Assembly: GCF_034932145.1 (NCBI RefSeq)
Contig: NZ_JAYGHV010000024.1
Span: forward strand, 1 to 21,939
Direction of reading: 5' to 3'
DNA from: CCY15215 sp034932145
GTDB lineage: Bacteria; Cyanobacteriota; Cyanobacteriia; Cyanobacteriales; Spirulinaceae
DNA length: 21,939 nt
Made by a program: the position numbers and the translations under genes. The notes under the pieces were generated by a model that saw only the letters and a program-made list of their open reading frames with translations, was not told the origin of the DNA and did no database searches. Below, piece by piece: positions 1-8,038 of the stretch. The number at the start of each line of letters is the position of its first letter. Within the stretch, counting starts at the first letter, position 1.

Positions 1-2
1 TT

Positions 3-44
3 CATCTCCAAAAACTCAAAGCAGAACGGGAGAAGATATCATGA
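3..44 (+). CDS. 3' end of a small gene, possible antitoxin partner (partial)
   Basis: Frame 3 is open from the window edge to a TGA at 42-44 and encodes a charged tail, HLQKLKAEREKIS. The TGA overlaps the ATG of the next gene (ATGA at 41-44), the usual signature of translational coupling. DUF5615 genes like the one that follows are commonly preceded by a small DUF433-type antitoxin gene, so this is probably its C-terminus. Only 13 codons are visible, so the family assignment rests on context alone. Confidence 0.4.
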   Translation, partial: HLQKLKAEREKIS

Positions 45-420
45 CTATTGAATATCTAATTGATGAAAATCTATCTCCTCTATATCAAGAACAATTAAAG
101 CGATATCTCCCAGAATTGAGAATTTAAAAATTGGCGATCCTAATGTTCCTCCTGAAGGAACTCTCGACCCTGAAATCTTGCTCTGGTGCGAACAAAATAA
201 CTATATTCTCGTTACCAATAATCGGCGTTCTATGCCCGTTCATCTCAAGGAACATTTAGCACAAAATCATCAGATTCCTGGTATCTTCGTATTGCGTCCA
301 AAATTCACTATTGGAGAGATTCTCAACAATTTAGTCTTTATTGCCCAAGCGGGAAAACCCAGCGATTACCAAAATCTAATTACTCATATTCCCTTGTCCT
401 CTAAGTCTACTTTTATCTAA
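41..420 (+). pseudogene. DUF5615 PIN-like family protein, frameshifted
   Basis: The ATG at 41 opens MTIEYLIDENLSPLYQEQLK, with the N-terminal 'IDENL' typical of DUF5615/PIN-like proteins. That frame stops at the TAA at 125-127. The next frame continues the same family (IGDPNVPPEGTLDPEILLWC, then LVTNNRRSMPVHL, then the C-terminal helix) to the TAA at 418-420. One extra T in the run at 123-125 would restore one frame of about 126 codons with LRILKIGDP at the joint, so this is a single-base loss at a homopolymer. In this family the acidic residues of DEN and the TNN motif are the expected active-site region, and both are present. The last 8 bases overlap the convergent cheB stop. Known relatives are thought to act as toxins in type II modules; activity here is doubtful unless the frameshift is a sequencing error. 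Confidence 0.75.
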
Positions 421-1471
421 CTCGACTTAAAATCGCAGGGGCGATCGCCTCCAACCCTAAAACCTGTTTGGCACCCCCCAGCGCGATCGCCTCCTTCGGC
501 ATCCCAAACACGATGCAACTGGCTTCATTTTGAGCAATAGTATGTCCTCCCGCATTGGCGATCGCCTGCATTCCTTCCGCCCCATCTCGCCCCATTCCCG
601 TTAGTAAAACCCCCAACACCGACGCGCGATAATAGCGTATAGTTGACTCAAACAAAACATCAACAGAAGGGCGATGACCACCATGCGATCGCGAAGAATA
701 ATGAAAACGTCCCGCTTTATCTAATTCTAAATGTAAGCCTTCTGGCGGAAAATAAATTGTTCCTCCTTGAGGCATTTCCCCCATATTGGCAACCCGTAGC
801 GTTAATTGACAATGATTCCCTAACCACTCCAATAAGCCTTGTAAAAATCCCTGGGTGATGTGCTGTACGCAAACAATAGGAATAGGAAAAGATGCAGGTA
901 AAGCCGAAAAAATTGTTTTCAGCGCTTGGGGACCTCCAGTAGACGAACCGATCGCGATCAATTTGATTCTAGAGCCAAAGGAAGAGACGGGAGGAGAAGG
1001 AAAAGGAGGAAATGAAGGTGAAGGTAAAGAAGAAGATCGAGGAACTTTTTTTTTGATTTTGCGAAAAACTTTCACCCCAGCAAGAATGCGAATTTTTGCG
1101 ATTAAAGCCTGTTTAACTGCTTCATAATCCTCAATATTAGCCGCTTGCGGTTTAGGAAAAACATCTAAAGCCCCCGCTTCTAATAACTCAAAAACATTGT
1201 GGCGATCGTTCTCTCCCACAGAAGAACTCACCGCCAAAATCGGACGGGGATCGGTTGCCAATATCTCCTTAGTTAATTCCAAACCATTCATTTTTGGCAT
1301 ATGCAGATCCGTACAGATGACATCCGGCTGAGTTTGGGCAATTAATGATAATGCCTCCAAACCCGTCCCCGCCGTCCCCACTACTTCAATATCGTGAGCA
1401 GAATTAAGAATGCGTTTGAGGATAACGAGAGCAATGGGAGAATCTTCAACAATAAGAACTTTGATTTTCAA
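413..1471 (-). CDS. cheB: Chemotaxis protein-glutamate methylesterase/deamidase CheB
   Basis: This is the adaptation enzyme that removes methyl groups from receptor glutamates, acting in the cytoplasm on the two MCPs of the same operon. Residues 1-120 form a receiver domain with the acidic pocket E9/D10, phospho-acceptor D55 (TDLHMP) and K107. A Pro/Ser-rich linker (about 144-166) leads to the methylesterase domain at 170-350. Its catalytic triad is readable: S177 in GSSTGG, H204 in VQHI and D296 in GMGRDG. At 352 residues it has the normal CheB length. The start is TTG: an in-frame stop lies at 1481-1483 and there is no ATG or GTG before the conserved VLIVED strand. It is the last gene of the operon, 20 bases after cheA. 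The weak start and final position suggest low expression relative to cheA, which is inference. Its stop overlaps the converging DUF5615 remnant. Confidence 0.95.
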   Translation of the reverse strand: MKIKVLIVEDSPIALVILKRILNSAHDIEVVGTAGTGLEALSLIAQTQPDVICTDLHMPKMNGLELTKEILATDPRPILAVSSSVGENDRHNVFELLEAGALDVFPKPQAANIEDYEAVKQALIAKIRILAGVKVFRKIKKKVPRSSSLPSPSFPPFPSPPVSSFGSRIKLIAIGSSTGGPQALKTIFSALPASFPIPIVCVQHITQGFLQGLLEWLGNHCQLTLRVANMGEMPQGGTIYFPPEGLHLELDKAGRFHYSSRSHGGHRPSVDVLFESTIRYYRASVLGVLLTGMGRDGAEGMQAIANAGGHTIAQNEASCIVFGMPKEAIALGGAKQVLGLEAIAPAILSRVR

Positions 1472-1491
1472 GCGTTTTTCTTACTAATTTT

Positions 1492-3885
1492 TTAAACCAA
1501 TCTTTTTAAAGTATCTAGGAGTATATCGCGATTGAAAGACCCTTTAGGAATATAGGCATTTGCTCCAGCTTCTACTCCTCTTTTCTTATCTTCATCAGAA
1601 GCAAGAGAGGTCACTAAAATAATCGGTAATTCATTATAATCGGGATTTTGGCGAATGCGGGCAGCCAATTGTAAACCATCGAGATTGGGCATTTGCACGT
1701 CCGAGATAACCGCATCAAAATGACCGTTGCGTAGTTTATTCAATCCGTCTAACCCATCTACAGCCGTTGTTACTTCATATCCCGCCCCTTCTAAAATACG
1801 CTTTTCTTGGGTGCGAATGGTGATGGAATCTTCCGCGAGGAGAATGGCGGGTTTTTTCTTGATTGTGGCGATCGCGCTGTTGGATACAGTGGGAGAAATG
1901 CGGCCTTGTTGCACCGATCGCAATAAATCCCCTGGATTGAGAATCGTACAAACTTCTCCATTGCCCAAAATCGTTGCCCCAGATACATTTCGTACTCGTT
2001 TTAAGAGTTGGCTTTGGGGTTTGAGAACGACTTCTTGGGTATCTAAAAGCTCGTTCACTAATAGCCCCAAACGATTGTCTCCGATTTCGAGCAAAATACA
2101 GGGGGTACCTAAAGAATTCTCAAGGGAAGAAGTCCCCCCTTCGAGTTCGAGTAAAGTCGCTAAATGAGCAATGGAAGTGGCTTGTCCCTCTAAAGCAATG
2201 GTTTCGCGTCCTTCGAGGGTAAAAATATCTTGAGAGGCAACAAAAAAAGTTGTTTTCACGGCTTCGAGGGGAATGGCATGGATAATGTCGCAAACTTTAA
2301 CCAGGAGGACGCTTGCGGTGGCGAGAGTGATGCCTAAACGCAAAGAAAAGGTGGTCCCTTGTCCGGGGGTAGAATTCACCTCAATGCTGCCTTTTAGTTT
2401 CTCAACATTGGTACGGACAACATCTAAACCTACTCCTCGTCCAGAAACTGCTGTCACATCGGTGCGGGTGGAAAATCCAGGCAGAAAGATGAGATTGTAG
2501 AGTTGCGATCGCGTCCAGTTGTCGAGGTCTTCTTCTCGATAGAGTCCTTTGGCGATCGCGGTGCGTTTAATGCGATCGGCATCGAGTCCCCGTCCATCGT
2601 CGCTAATGGTGATGATAATCTGACTGGCAGTTTGAGAGCCGGTAATGCGAAGATTTGCTGTGGGGGGCTTACCTACTTTTTCTCGTTCTTCGGGAGTCTC
2701 AATGCCGTGGTCGATGGCATTACGAAGAAGATGAATGAGAGGGTCTTTCATGTCTTCGAGGATGCGCTTATCGGCGTTGGTTTCTCCTCCTGCGATCGCC
2801 AGTTCAATATTTTTTTGCTGCGATCGCGCTAAGTCTCGCACCAGACGAGGAAAGAGATTAAAGAGATTAGAAAGGGGTAGAAGGCGCAAAGTACGAACGC
2901 GATTTTCTAAATGGGTTGAGATGGAGTCAAGGCGAGAAGAATGTTCTCGAGTGGAGGAGGAGAGGCGATCGAGGAGAATTTCGATCGCCTCGGTCAGATG
3001 TTGGGCTTTATTCTGATTTGCAGCATCAAGGTTCATTGCGGGGGCAATGAGGGAGCCTCCCCCAAGGGGAAAATCTCGTTGTGATGTGAGAGAATTATGA
3101 CGCTGCCATTCTTCCCAAAGCGATCGCAATTCTTCGATCCCGTCGGCAATACTAGCAATTCTGATACGAGTGACGCTAAGTTCCCCGGTTTGAGTCACGA
3201 GATCGTCAAGGTGACGGGTATTAACGCGAATAGTATCGATGCGATAAGGGGTGTCCGAGGCAGGATGAGGGCTAAAGGATGAAGGCGGAATTTTTTCTAT
3301 CTCCTCTTCCCCTATTACCTCTTCCCCTATTGCCTCTTCCCTGTTGCCTGTTGCCTCTTCCCCTATTACCTCTTCCCCTATTCCCTCTTCCCCTATTACC
3401 TCTTCCCCTATTACCTCTTCCTCTATTGCCTCTTCCTCTGTTGCCTGTTCCCTATTGCCTGTTGCCTCATCCCCTATTGCCTCTTCCCTATTGCCTATTG
3501 CCTCTTCCTTTGCCCCCATCAGCATCGCTAAAACTTGAAAAGTCTTAACACCACTAGAATTGCCCGTGACAGCCTCTTGGACGAGATTGCCGATCGCATC
3601 TAATCCCCGATAAAGGCGATCGCTGAGATCGGGAGTCATGGTTTGTTGTTGCTGTTGAATTTGTCCGAGAATATGTTCGATTTGATGGATGAGACTTTCT
3701 ACCTCTGTTACCCCCAGCATTCGCGAGTCTCCTTTGAGACTGTGTGCCTCTCGCAGTAATTCTTCTAAAGGGGACAGATCCTCGGGCTGTTTTTCCAGAA
3801 TAAGCAATCCTGCCTCGAGTTTTTGCAAGTGTTCCTCACTGGCAGTTTTATATAAATTGCGGAGTTCATCGTCTTCAATAAACAT
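1492..3885 (-). CDS. cheA: Hybrid CheA-type histidine kinase with C-terminal receiver domain
   Basis: This kinase couples receptor arrays to phosphotransfer. In the 797-residue product, domains in order are: HPt with phospho-accepting H48 (REAHSLKGDS); a low-complexity EEVIG/GNREEAI linker (127-198) where the P2 docking domain would sit; a dimerisation region from about 214; the HATPase core with N-box N389 (LLRNAIDHG), SDDGRGL and SGRGVGLDVV; a CheW-like domain (about 520-655); and a receiver (about 677-797) with phospho-acceptor D729 (VISDVQMPN) and K781 (IPKGSF). The open frame extends to a TTG at 3933, but I take the ATG at 3885, giving MFIEDDELRNLYKTASEEHL, because that places the HPt histidine at the canonical position 48. 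There is no P2/CheY-binding domain and no free cheY nearby, so phosphate probably goes to the attached receiver, as in WspE- or FrzE-type kinases. Confidence 0.93.
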   Translation of the reverse strand: MFIEDDELRNLYKTASEEHLQKLEAGLLILEKQPEDLSPLEELLREAHSLKGDSRMLGVTEVESLIHQIEHILGQIQQQQQTMTPDLSDRLYRGLDAIGNLVQEAVTGNSSGVKTFQVLAMLMGAKEEAIGNREEAIGDEATGNREQATEEEAIEEEVIGEEVIGEEGIGEEVIGEEATGNREEAIGEEVIGEEEIEKIPPSSFSPHPASDTPYRIDTIRVNTRHLDDLVTQTGELSVTRIRIASIADGIEELRSLWEEWQRHNSLTSQRDFPLGGGSLIAPAMNLDAANQNKAQHLTEAIEILLDRLSSSTREHSSRLDSISTHLENRVRTLRLLPLSNLFNLFPRLVRDLARSQQKNIELAIAGGETNADKRILEDMKDPLIHLLRNAIDHGIETPEEREKVGKPPTANLRITGSQTASQIIITISDDGRGLDADRIKRTAIAKGLYREEDLDNWTRSQLYNLIFLPGFSTRTDVTAVSGRGVGLDVVRTNVEKLKGSIEVNSTPGQGTTFSLRLGITLATASVLLVKVCDIIHAIPLEAVKTTFFVASQDIFTLEGRETIALEGQATSIAHLATLLELEGGTSSLENSLGTPCILLEIGDNRLGLLVNELLDTQEVVLKPQSQLLKRVRNVSGATILGNGEVCTILNPGDLLRSVQQGRISPTVSNSAIATIKKKPAILLAEDSITIRTQEKRILEGAGYEVTTAVDGLDGLNKLRNGHFDAVISDVQMPNLDGLQLAARIRQNPDYNELPIILVTSLASDEDKKRGVEAGANAYIPKGSFNRDILLDTLKRLV
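3292..3507 (-). repeat. In-frame minisatellite inside cheA
   Basis: A run of degenerate tandem units reads, on the coding strand, as 15-bp GAAGAGGTAATAGGG-type repeats (peptide EEVIG/EEGIG/EEATG), interspersed with 21-bp units coding GNREEAI. It covers residues 127-198 of CheA. All units are multiples of three, so the reading frame is kept. The plus-strand text (CCTATTGCCTCTTCC and variants) resembles short tandem repeats that populate intergenic regions of filamentous cyanobacteria. The result is an acidic, disordered linker between HPt and the kinase core. Confidence 0.9.
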
Positions 3886-3936
3886 AATTTTTTCAGGAAT
3901 TTTAACAACAGGGAAAATTAAAAAAGATGCCAATAT

Positions 3937-5304
3937 TTAAACCATTGCTTTTAACATTAAGGAAATATCCTGAAGGTATTGAATGGCTATTTTTGTTTGT
4001 CCAATGCCGATCGCATTTTCTTGGGTGCCGCGATCGAGAGCGTTCATTTCGCGCACAGCTTGCGAGATCGTCTTAACTTGGTCGCTGACAATTTGGGAGA
4101 TTTGCCGACTATTTTCAGCAACTTCGGCGATCGCTTCGGTCATGGGTTGGAAGCGATCGCGATCGATCTGCACTTTTTTGCTACTTTCCCAAACTGTTTC
4201 TTTTCCCGATATCGTCGCTTGAACAGCCAGATCGATCGCCTTTTGAATGTCCTTAACTAAATCATTAATTTGCTCCCCAGATTGCTTGCTGCGATCGGCT
4301 AATTGGCGAATTTCTTTAGCAATGACGGCAAACTCCGCACCGTAGGCTTCTGCGCGGATGGCTTCAATAGCTGCATTAAGGGCGAGAGAATTGGTTTGAG
4401 CCGCCAATTCTTTCACCATTTGTGAAATGGTGGCAATGCGAGTAATTTGTTGGTTTAACTGTTGCATTTGCGTTGCGATCGCCTCCACCCACGCTTGTAA
4501 TATTGACATTTCTGATAGGGTTTTGTCTGCCGTTTCTCGTCCTGCTTGAACGAGTTGAAAAACATCGGCAGCGCGATCGCTTGAATGCTTGGCTTGTTGG
4601 GCAGTCGTTTGAGCAGAAATTTCCAACTCTGCTAAAGCCATATTGGTATTATTTACCGTCTCGGCTTGTTGATTAATCGTGCGCTCGTTTTCTTCAAGGG
4701 TAATCGCAATTTGATTGGAAGAGGAAGCAAGAACGCGAACGGTTTGTTGTAAGTTAAGAACAATTTTACGGATCGTTAGCGCAATAATGACCAATAAAAT
4801 AAAGTTGGCAATAAAAATAACAATAGCAACCTTTTTAGAAAAGTTGATATTCTCTTTGGCTAAAGTTTCTGCGGCAAAAACCGCCGCATTGGCCAATTCC
4901 CAAAATGTTTCGCTCTCTTGCAAAAGGCGATCGCCTTGAATTGATTGCGATCGCCAGCGCTGAATCTCTAGGGATAATCGCTTCCATCCTCCCTCCATTG
5001 CAACTATTTGAGCCTGGAAAGTGGGGTTTTGAGCAGCAGGGAGTCCTAGGGTTTTTGAGCCGTTAACTAAGCCGCGAACAATTTGTTCGACTTCACTAAT
5101 TTGCGAGTCTGCGGGCTGTTGAACTAACTCTAATTTAATAATTCGCTGACTTTTTCCTCGGACAATGCCCGCAAAATTAATCATTCTTCCGTCAGCAGTG
5201 GTGCGATCGATGGCAGTGTAAATCGCGGCCAGATTAAAAAGGGCAAAAAGGAACAGAACGATGATTAATAAGTAGAGTTGATGGATAATTCGCTTACTTT
5301 TCAT
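3937..5304 (-). CDS. Methyl-accepting chemotaxis protein, PilJ/NarX-like sensor, divergent signalling tip
   Basis: A 455-residue inner-membrane receptor. Residues 7-30 form TM1. A periplasmic helical module of about 125 residues begins with the NarX/PilJ-like stretch INFAGIVRGKSQRIIKLE. TM2 spans about 158-178. A recognisable HAMP domain is not obvious before the cytoplasmic coiled-coil signalling domain (about 190-455). The hairpin tip is at 300-340 (KELAAQTNSLALNAAIEAIR). Where most MCPs read RAGEhGrGFaVVA, this one reads RAEAYGAEFAVIA, losing two conserved glycines and the usual Glu position, so contacts with CheA or CheW may differ. The ATG at 5304 follows a GGGGA ribosome-binding site at a good distance and lies 25 bases after the preceding MCP stop. 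It is co-transcribed with cheA, whose ATG is 51 bases downstream of this stop. Confidence 0.9.
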   Translation of the reverse strand: MKSKRIIHQLYLLIIVLFLFALFNLAAIYTAIDRTTADGRMINFAGIVRGKSQRIIKLELVQQPADSQISEVEQIVRGLVNGSKTLGLPAAQNPTFQAQIVAMEGGWKRLSLEIQRWRSQSIQGDRLLQESETFWELANAAVFAAETLAKENINFSKKVAIVIFIANFILLVIIALTIRKIVLNLQQTVRVLASSSNQIAITLEENERTINQQAETVNNTNMALAELEISAQTTAQQAKHSSDRAADVFQLVQAGRETADKTLSEMSILQAWVEAIATQMQQLNQQITRIATISQMVKELAAQTNSLALNAAIEAIRAEAYGAEFAVIAKEIRQLADRSKQSGEQINDLVKDIQKAIDLAVQATISGKETVWESSKKVQIDRDRFQPMTEAIAEVAENSRQISQIVSDQVKTISQAVREMNALDRGTQENAIGIGQTKIAIQYLQDISLMLKAMV

Positions 5305-5329
5305 GATTTCCCCATTACCGAATTATTCA

Positions 5330-6838
5330 TTAAATCATCTCTTTTAAAATTTGTGTAGCTTCGTTTAATTTCCGCGTTCCCAATTTGGTTTGACCGATAC
5401 CGGTAGCACTTTCTTGAGCGGCTTGATTGATTGCATTCATGGCTTGGACAACTTGTTGAATGGCGGCGGCTTGTTGTTTGATATTGAGAGAAATCTGTTG
5501 GTTATTTAAGACAACATTATTAACTGCATTGGCAACCCCAGAAAAAGAAGTTGCCGTTTCTCGGGCGATGGTGACATTGTTTTCTACTGTTTTTGTTCCC
5601 TCATCTGTTACCATAACCGTAGAGTTGATAGCGCGTTGAATCTCACTCACTAAGTCATTGATTTTTTGAGCGGATTGTTTGCTGCGATCGGCCAGTTTGC
5701 GAATTTCCGTAGCCACGACGGAAAAGCCCTTACCGTGTTCTCCTGCCCGCACCGCTTCTACAGCCGCATTGAGCGCTAACATATTGGTTTGATTGGCCAA
5801 ATCCGAAACCAGTTGAGAAATACTGCCAATTTCTGTGGTTTGTTCGCTTAAACGTAAGATTTGTAAGGCGATCGCCCCCACCTTATCTTTGAGAGAATTC
5901 ATTCCTTCTAAGGTTTGTGCGACCGCTTGGGTCCCAGCATCAGCTAAACTCAGGGCTTGTTGGGCAGCATTAGCAGCAGCTTCAGCTTGTTCGGCAGATT
6001 GGCGAGACGATGCCCCCAGTTCGTCCATTGTGGTTGTGGTTTCGTTCACTGAGGCAGCTTGTGAGCTGGCTGTACGCTCTTGTTCTTCAACTGTTGTGGC
6101 AATTTGACTGGAGGATGTTGCCAAAGTGCTAACAGTATAATTCATTTTTTGCGTGGCACGGGTAATAACCCACCACCCTAATATAACAGTCAGGAGAAGA
6201 GATAGAAATACTGACATGATAGCAACAATGGTTAAGTTATTAAGAGTATTCTGGACGTGATTTTCACTCTTATTAAGTATCTCTTGCTCGCGGGTTCTAA
6301 ACACTTCTAACAAAGCAAGTAGTTCTTCTACTCGATCTCCTGCTTGGTTAGTTTGCCAACGCTGAATGGCTTGTTCGGTTTGTCCGCGATCGACAATATC
6401 AATGAGTTCTTGGTTTGTTTCTCGTAGGCGATCGATCGCTTGGGAAATTTGAGCGAAAGTTTCTTTTTGTTGTCGATCTATAATGAGATCGTTCAATTCG
6501 ATGGATAAACTTTGGATATTATTTCTAGCTTCTTGATAAGATTGCAAGGACACTGAATTTTTTTGTAGTAAATATCCTCGCGTTGCTCTTGACAGAGTTT
6601 GGGTGTGGAATGCTAGATCGCCAATTTTGGCACTAATACCTATTTTTTCGCTGACGTGTCCCGCTTCTTGGTTGAGAATACGAACAGTCACAAAAACTGC
6701 GACACCTGAAATAATAGAGAGAATAATAGGGACAGAATAACCGACGATAATCCAGTGTCGGAGTTTAAATCCTGTTTGTTTTTGCAAGTCTCGCGTACTA
6801 TCGAGATTAAAGGAAGCCATATTTTCGGGTGCAGCCAT
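5330..6838 (-). CDS. Methyl-accepting chemotaxis protein with CHASE3-like sensor
   Basis: A 502-residue membrane receptor. TM1 is about residues 29-53. A periplasmic four-helix module (about 55-198) contains RATRGYLLQKNSVSLQSYQE, which resembles CHASE3-type sensors (RGYLltgd..). TM2 is about 200-225. A typical HAMP domain is not evident; the chain goes into the cytoplasmic coiled coil directly. The signalling tip is canonical (LANQTNMLALNAAVEAVRAG followed by EHGKGFSVVATEIRKLADRS), unlike the neighbouring MCP. The ATG at 6838 has an AGGAG about 14 bases upstream, slightly far; an internal ATG (MASF, 6820) lacks one. The gap to the preceding CheW gene, 123 bases, is the largest in the operon and could hold an internal promoter, though I see no convincing one. 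Ligand unknown. Confidence 0.93.
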   Translation of the reverse strand: MAAPENMASFNLDSTRDLQKQTGFKLRHWIIVGYSVPIILSIISGVAVFVTVRILNQEAGHVSEKIGISAKIGDLAFHTQTLSRATRGYLLQKNSVSLQSYQEARNNIQSLSIELNDLIIDRQQKETFAQISQAIDRLRETNQELIDIVDRGQTEQAIQRWQTNQAGDRVEELLALLEVFRTREQEILNKSENHVQNTLNNLTIVAIMSVFLSLLLTVILGWWVITRATQKMNYTVSTLATSSSQIATTVEEQERTASSQAASVNETTTTMDELGASSRQSAEQAEAAANAAQQALSLADAGTQAVAQTLEGMNSLKDKVGAIALQILRLSEQTTEIGSISQLVSDLANQTNMLALNAAVEAVRAGEHGKGFSVVATEIRKLADRSKQSAQKINDLVSEIQRAINSTVMVTDEGTKTVENNVTIARETATSFSGVANAVNNVVLNNQQISLNIKQQAAAIQQVVQAMNAINQAAQESATGIGQTKLGTRKLNEATQILKEMI

Positions 6839-6961
6839 TGTTTTTTGGGTTTCTCCTAGTGCGATCGCCTTTGTAAGGCTTCTTTTGCGTACTCCATTCT
6901 ATTCGCTGTTTCCGGAAAGATTATTCTCAAATCATCAAACTTGGGAAAAAATTTACAATTC

Positions 6962-8029
6962 TCAAATTGCTTCATCAACAATTAATCCTCCAGAAGTTAA
7001 AATTTTTGCTAAATCTAACAGTCCGAGCATTTTTTCGCGATAAGTTGTTGCACCTTGCAAATATTCATCTTTAACAGAGTGAATAGCAGTAGGAATGGAA
7101 GATATTTTCGCAGGGTCAAGCAAAAGAACGTCAAATACTTCATCGATAATCATACCAATGACTAAACTTTCAAGATCGACAATAACTACTTTTGTTTGAG
7201 ATGATTGTTTGCTCCAGGGTAGTGCTAATAAACCACAAATATCAATTAATGTAATGATTTCTCCACGTAAATTAATATTTCCGACAATATGAGATGGACA
7301 ACAAGGAATGGGTGTTATTTTCAAGACATCAGTAAATTCACGGACAATTTTTAGATCGATGCCAAAGATTTCTGTCCCTAAACTAATAATGGCTAAAGGA
7401 ATAAAGTGATGAGTATCAAGTAATTCATTCTGGGACATTAAAGCGAGAGAGCGTTCTTGCAAAACTGCCCTTTCTTCTGGACTTATATTCGGTAAAAATA
7501 GGCGAAGTTCTTGTAATTCCTGTTCGGATTCTCGTTTTAATTCTTCTAATTCATTGATATTGATATTGAGTAGGTTTTCTGAATCGCGATCGCCATTTTT
7601 TTTAGCGGTCAAGGTTAAAGATTCTGGATTCAGTAAAACAACAATATTGTCTTCGGTTCGTGCGATCCCTTTTTGCAAGGATATCTCTTTTTCTTCTTCT
7701 TCTCTGTTATATCCTAAATTTTTAGAGATATCTGTAATGGGAAAAGTTTTGACTTCGCGAACTTGATTGACAATAATACCGATGCGTCTCGTGCGATACC
7801 GAATAACAATAATACTATCAGTTAATGAATAGGCGAGGGGATGATAGCCAAAGCGCAAATAAATATCAACAATCGGAAGAATTTCTCCTCGTAAATTAAT
7901 CAAGCCAACAATTTCGCGAGGAGCCTCAAGAATTGGGGTCACTTCAGGAAGAAAAAAGACTTCTTCAACGGCAGATGTTTCAATACCATAGATGGATTGA
8001 CCCAAATAAAATGTTAGGTATGTTTGCAT
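6962..8029 (-). CDS. cheW: Fused double CheW-domain scaffold protein
   Basis: This 355-residue protein has two CheW domains in one chain, about residues 1-145 and 207-345. Each carries the family's β-strand signature: GLINLRGEILPIVDI (42-56) and GNINLRGEIITLIDI (250-264). They are joined by a charged helical linker (about 155-205, ELEELKRESEQELQELR). CheW couples CheA to receptor tips, and a single copy is about 150-170 residues. A two-domain protein could bridge neighbouring core units or pair with the two different MCPs, which is inference. There is no receiver domain, so it is not CheV. The ATG at 8029 lacks a clear Shine-Dalgarno sequence and begins 9 bases after the cheR stop, so translation may be coupled. 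The gene is visibly more AT-rich than cheA or cheB. Confidence 0.92.
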   Translation of the reverse strand: MQTYLTFYLGQSIYGIETSAVEEVFFLPEVTPILEAPREIVGLINLRGEILPIVDIYLRFGYHPLAYSLTDSIIVIRYRTRRIGIIVNQVREVKTFPITDISKNLGYNREEEEKEISLQKGIARTEDNIVVLLNPESLTLTAKKNGDRDSENLLNININELEELKRESEQELQELRLFLPNISPEERAVLQERSLALMSQNELLDTHHFIPLAIISLGTEIFGIDLKIVREFTDVLKITPIPCCPSHIVGNINLRGEIITLIDICGLLALPWSKQSSQTKVVIVDLESLVIGMIIDEVFDVLLLDPAKISSIPTAIHSVKDEYLQGATTYREKMLGLLDLAKILTSGGLIVDEAI

Positions 8030-8038
8030 TATTGGTAA

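Noticed and set aside
3279..3548. Plus-strand frames of Leu-Pro or Ser-Pro repeats
   Set aside because: They are antisense readings of the cheA minisatellite; the minus strand carries a complete CheA with domains on both sides.
3886..3933. TTG start of CheA with a hydrophobic N-terminus resembling a membrane segment
   Set aside because: CheA is cytoplasmic, and the ATG at 3885 places the HPt histidine at the usual position 48.
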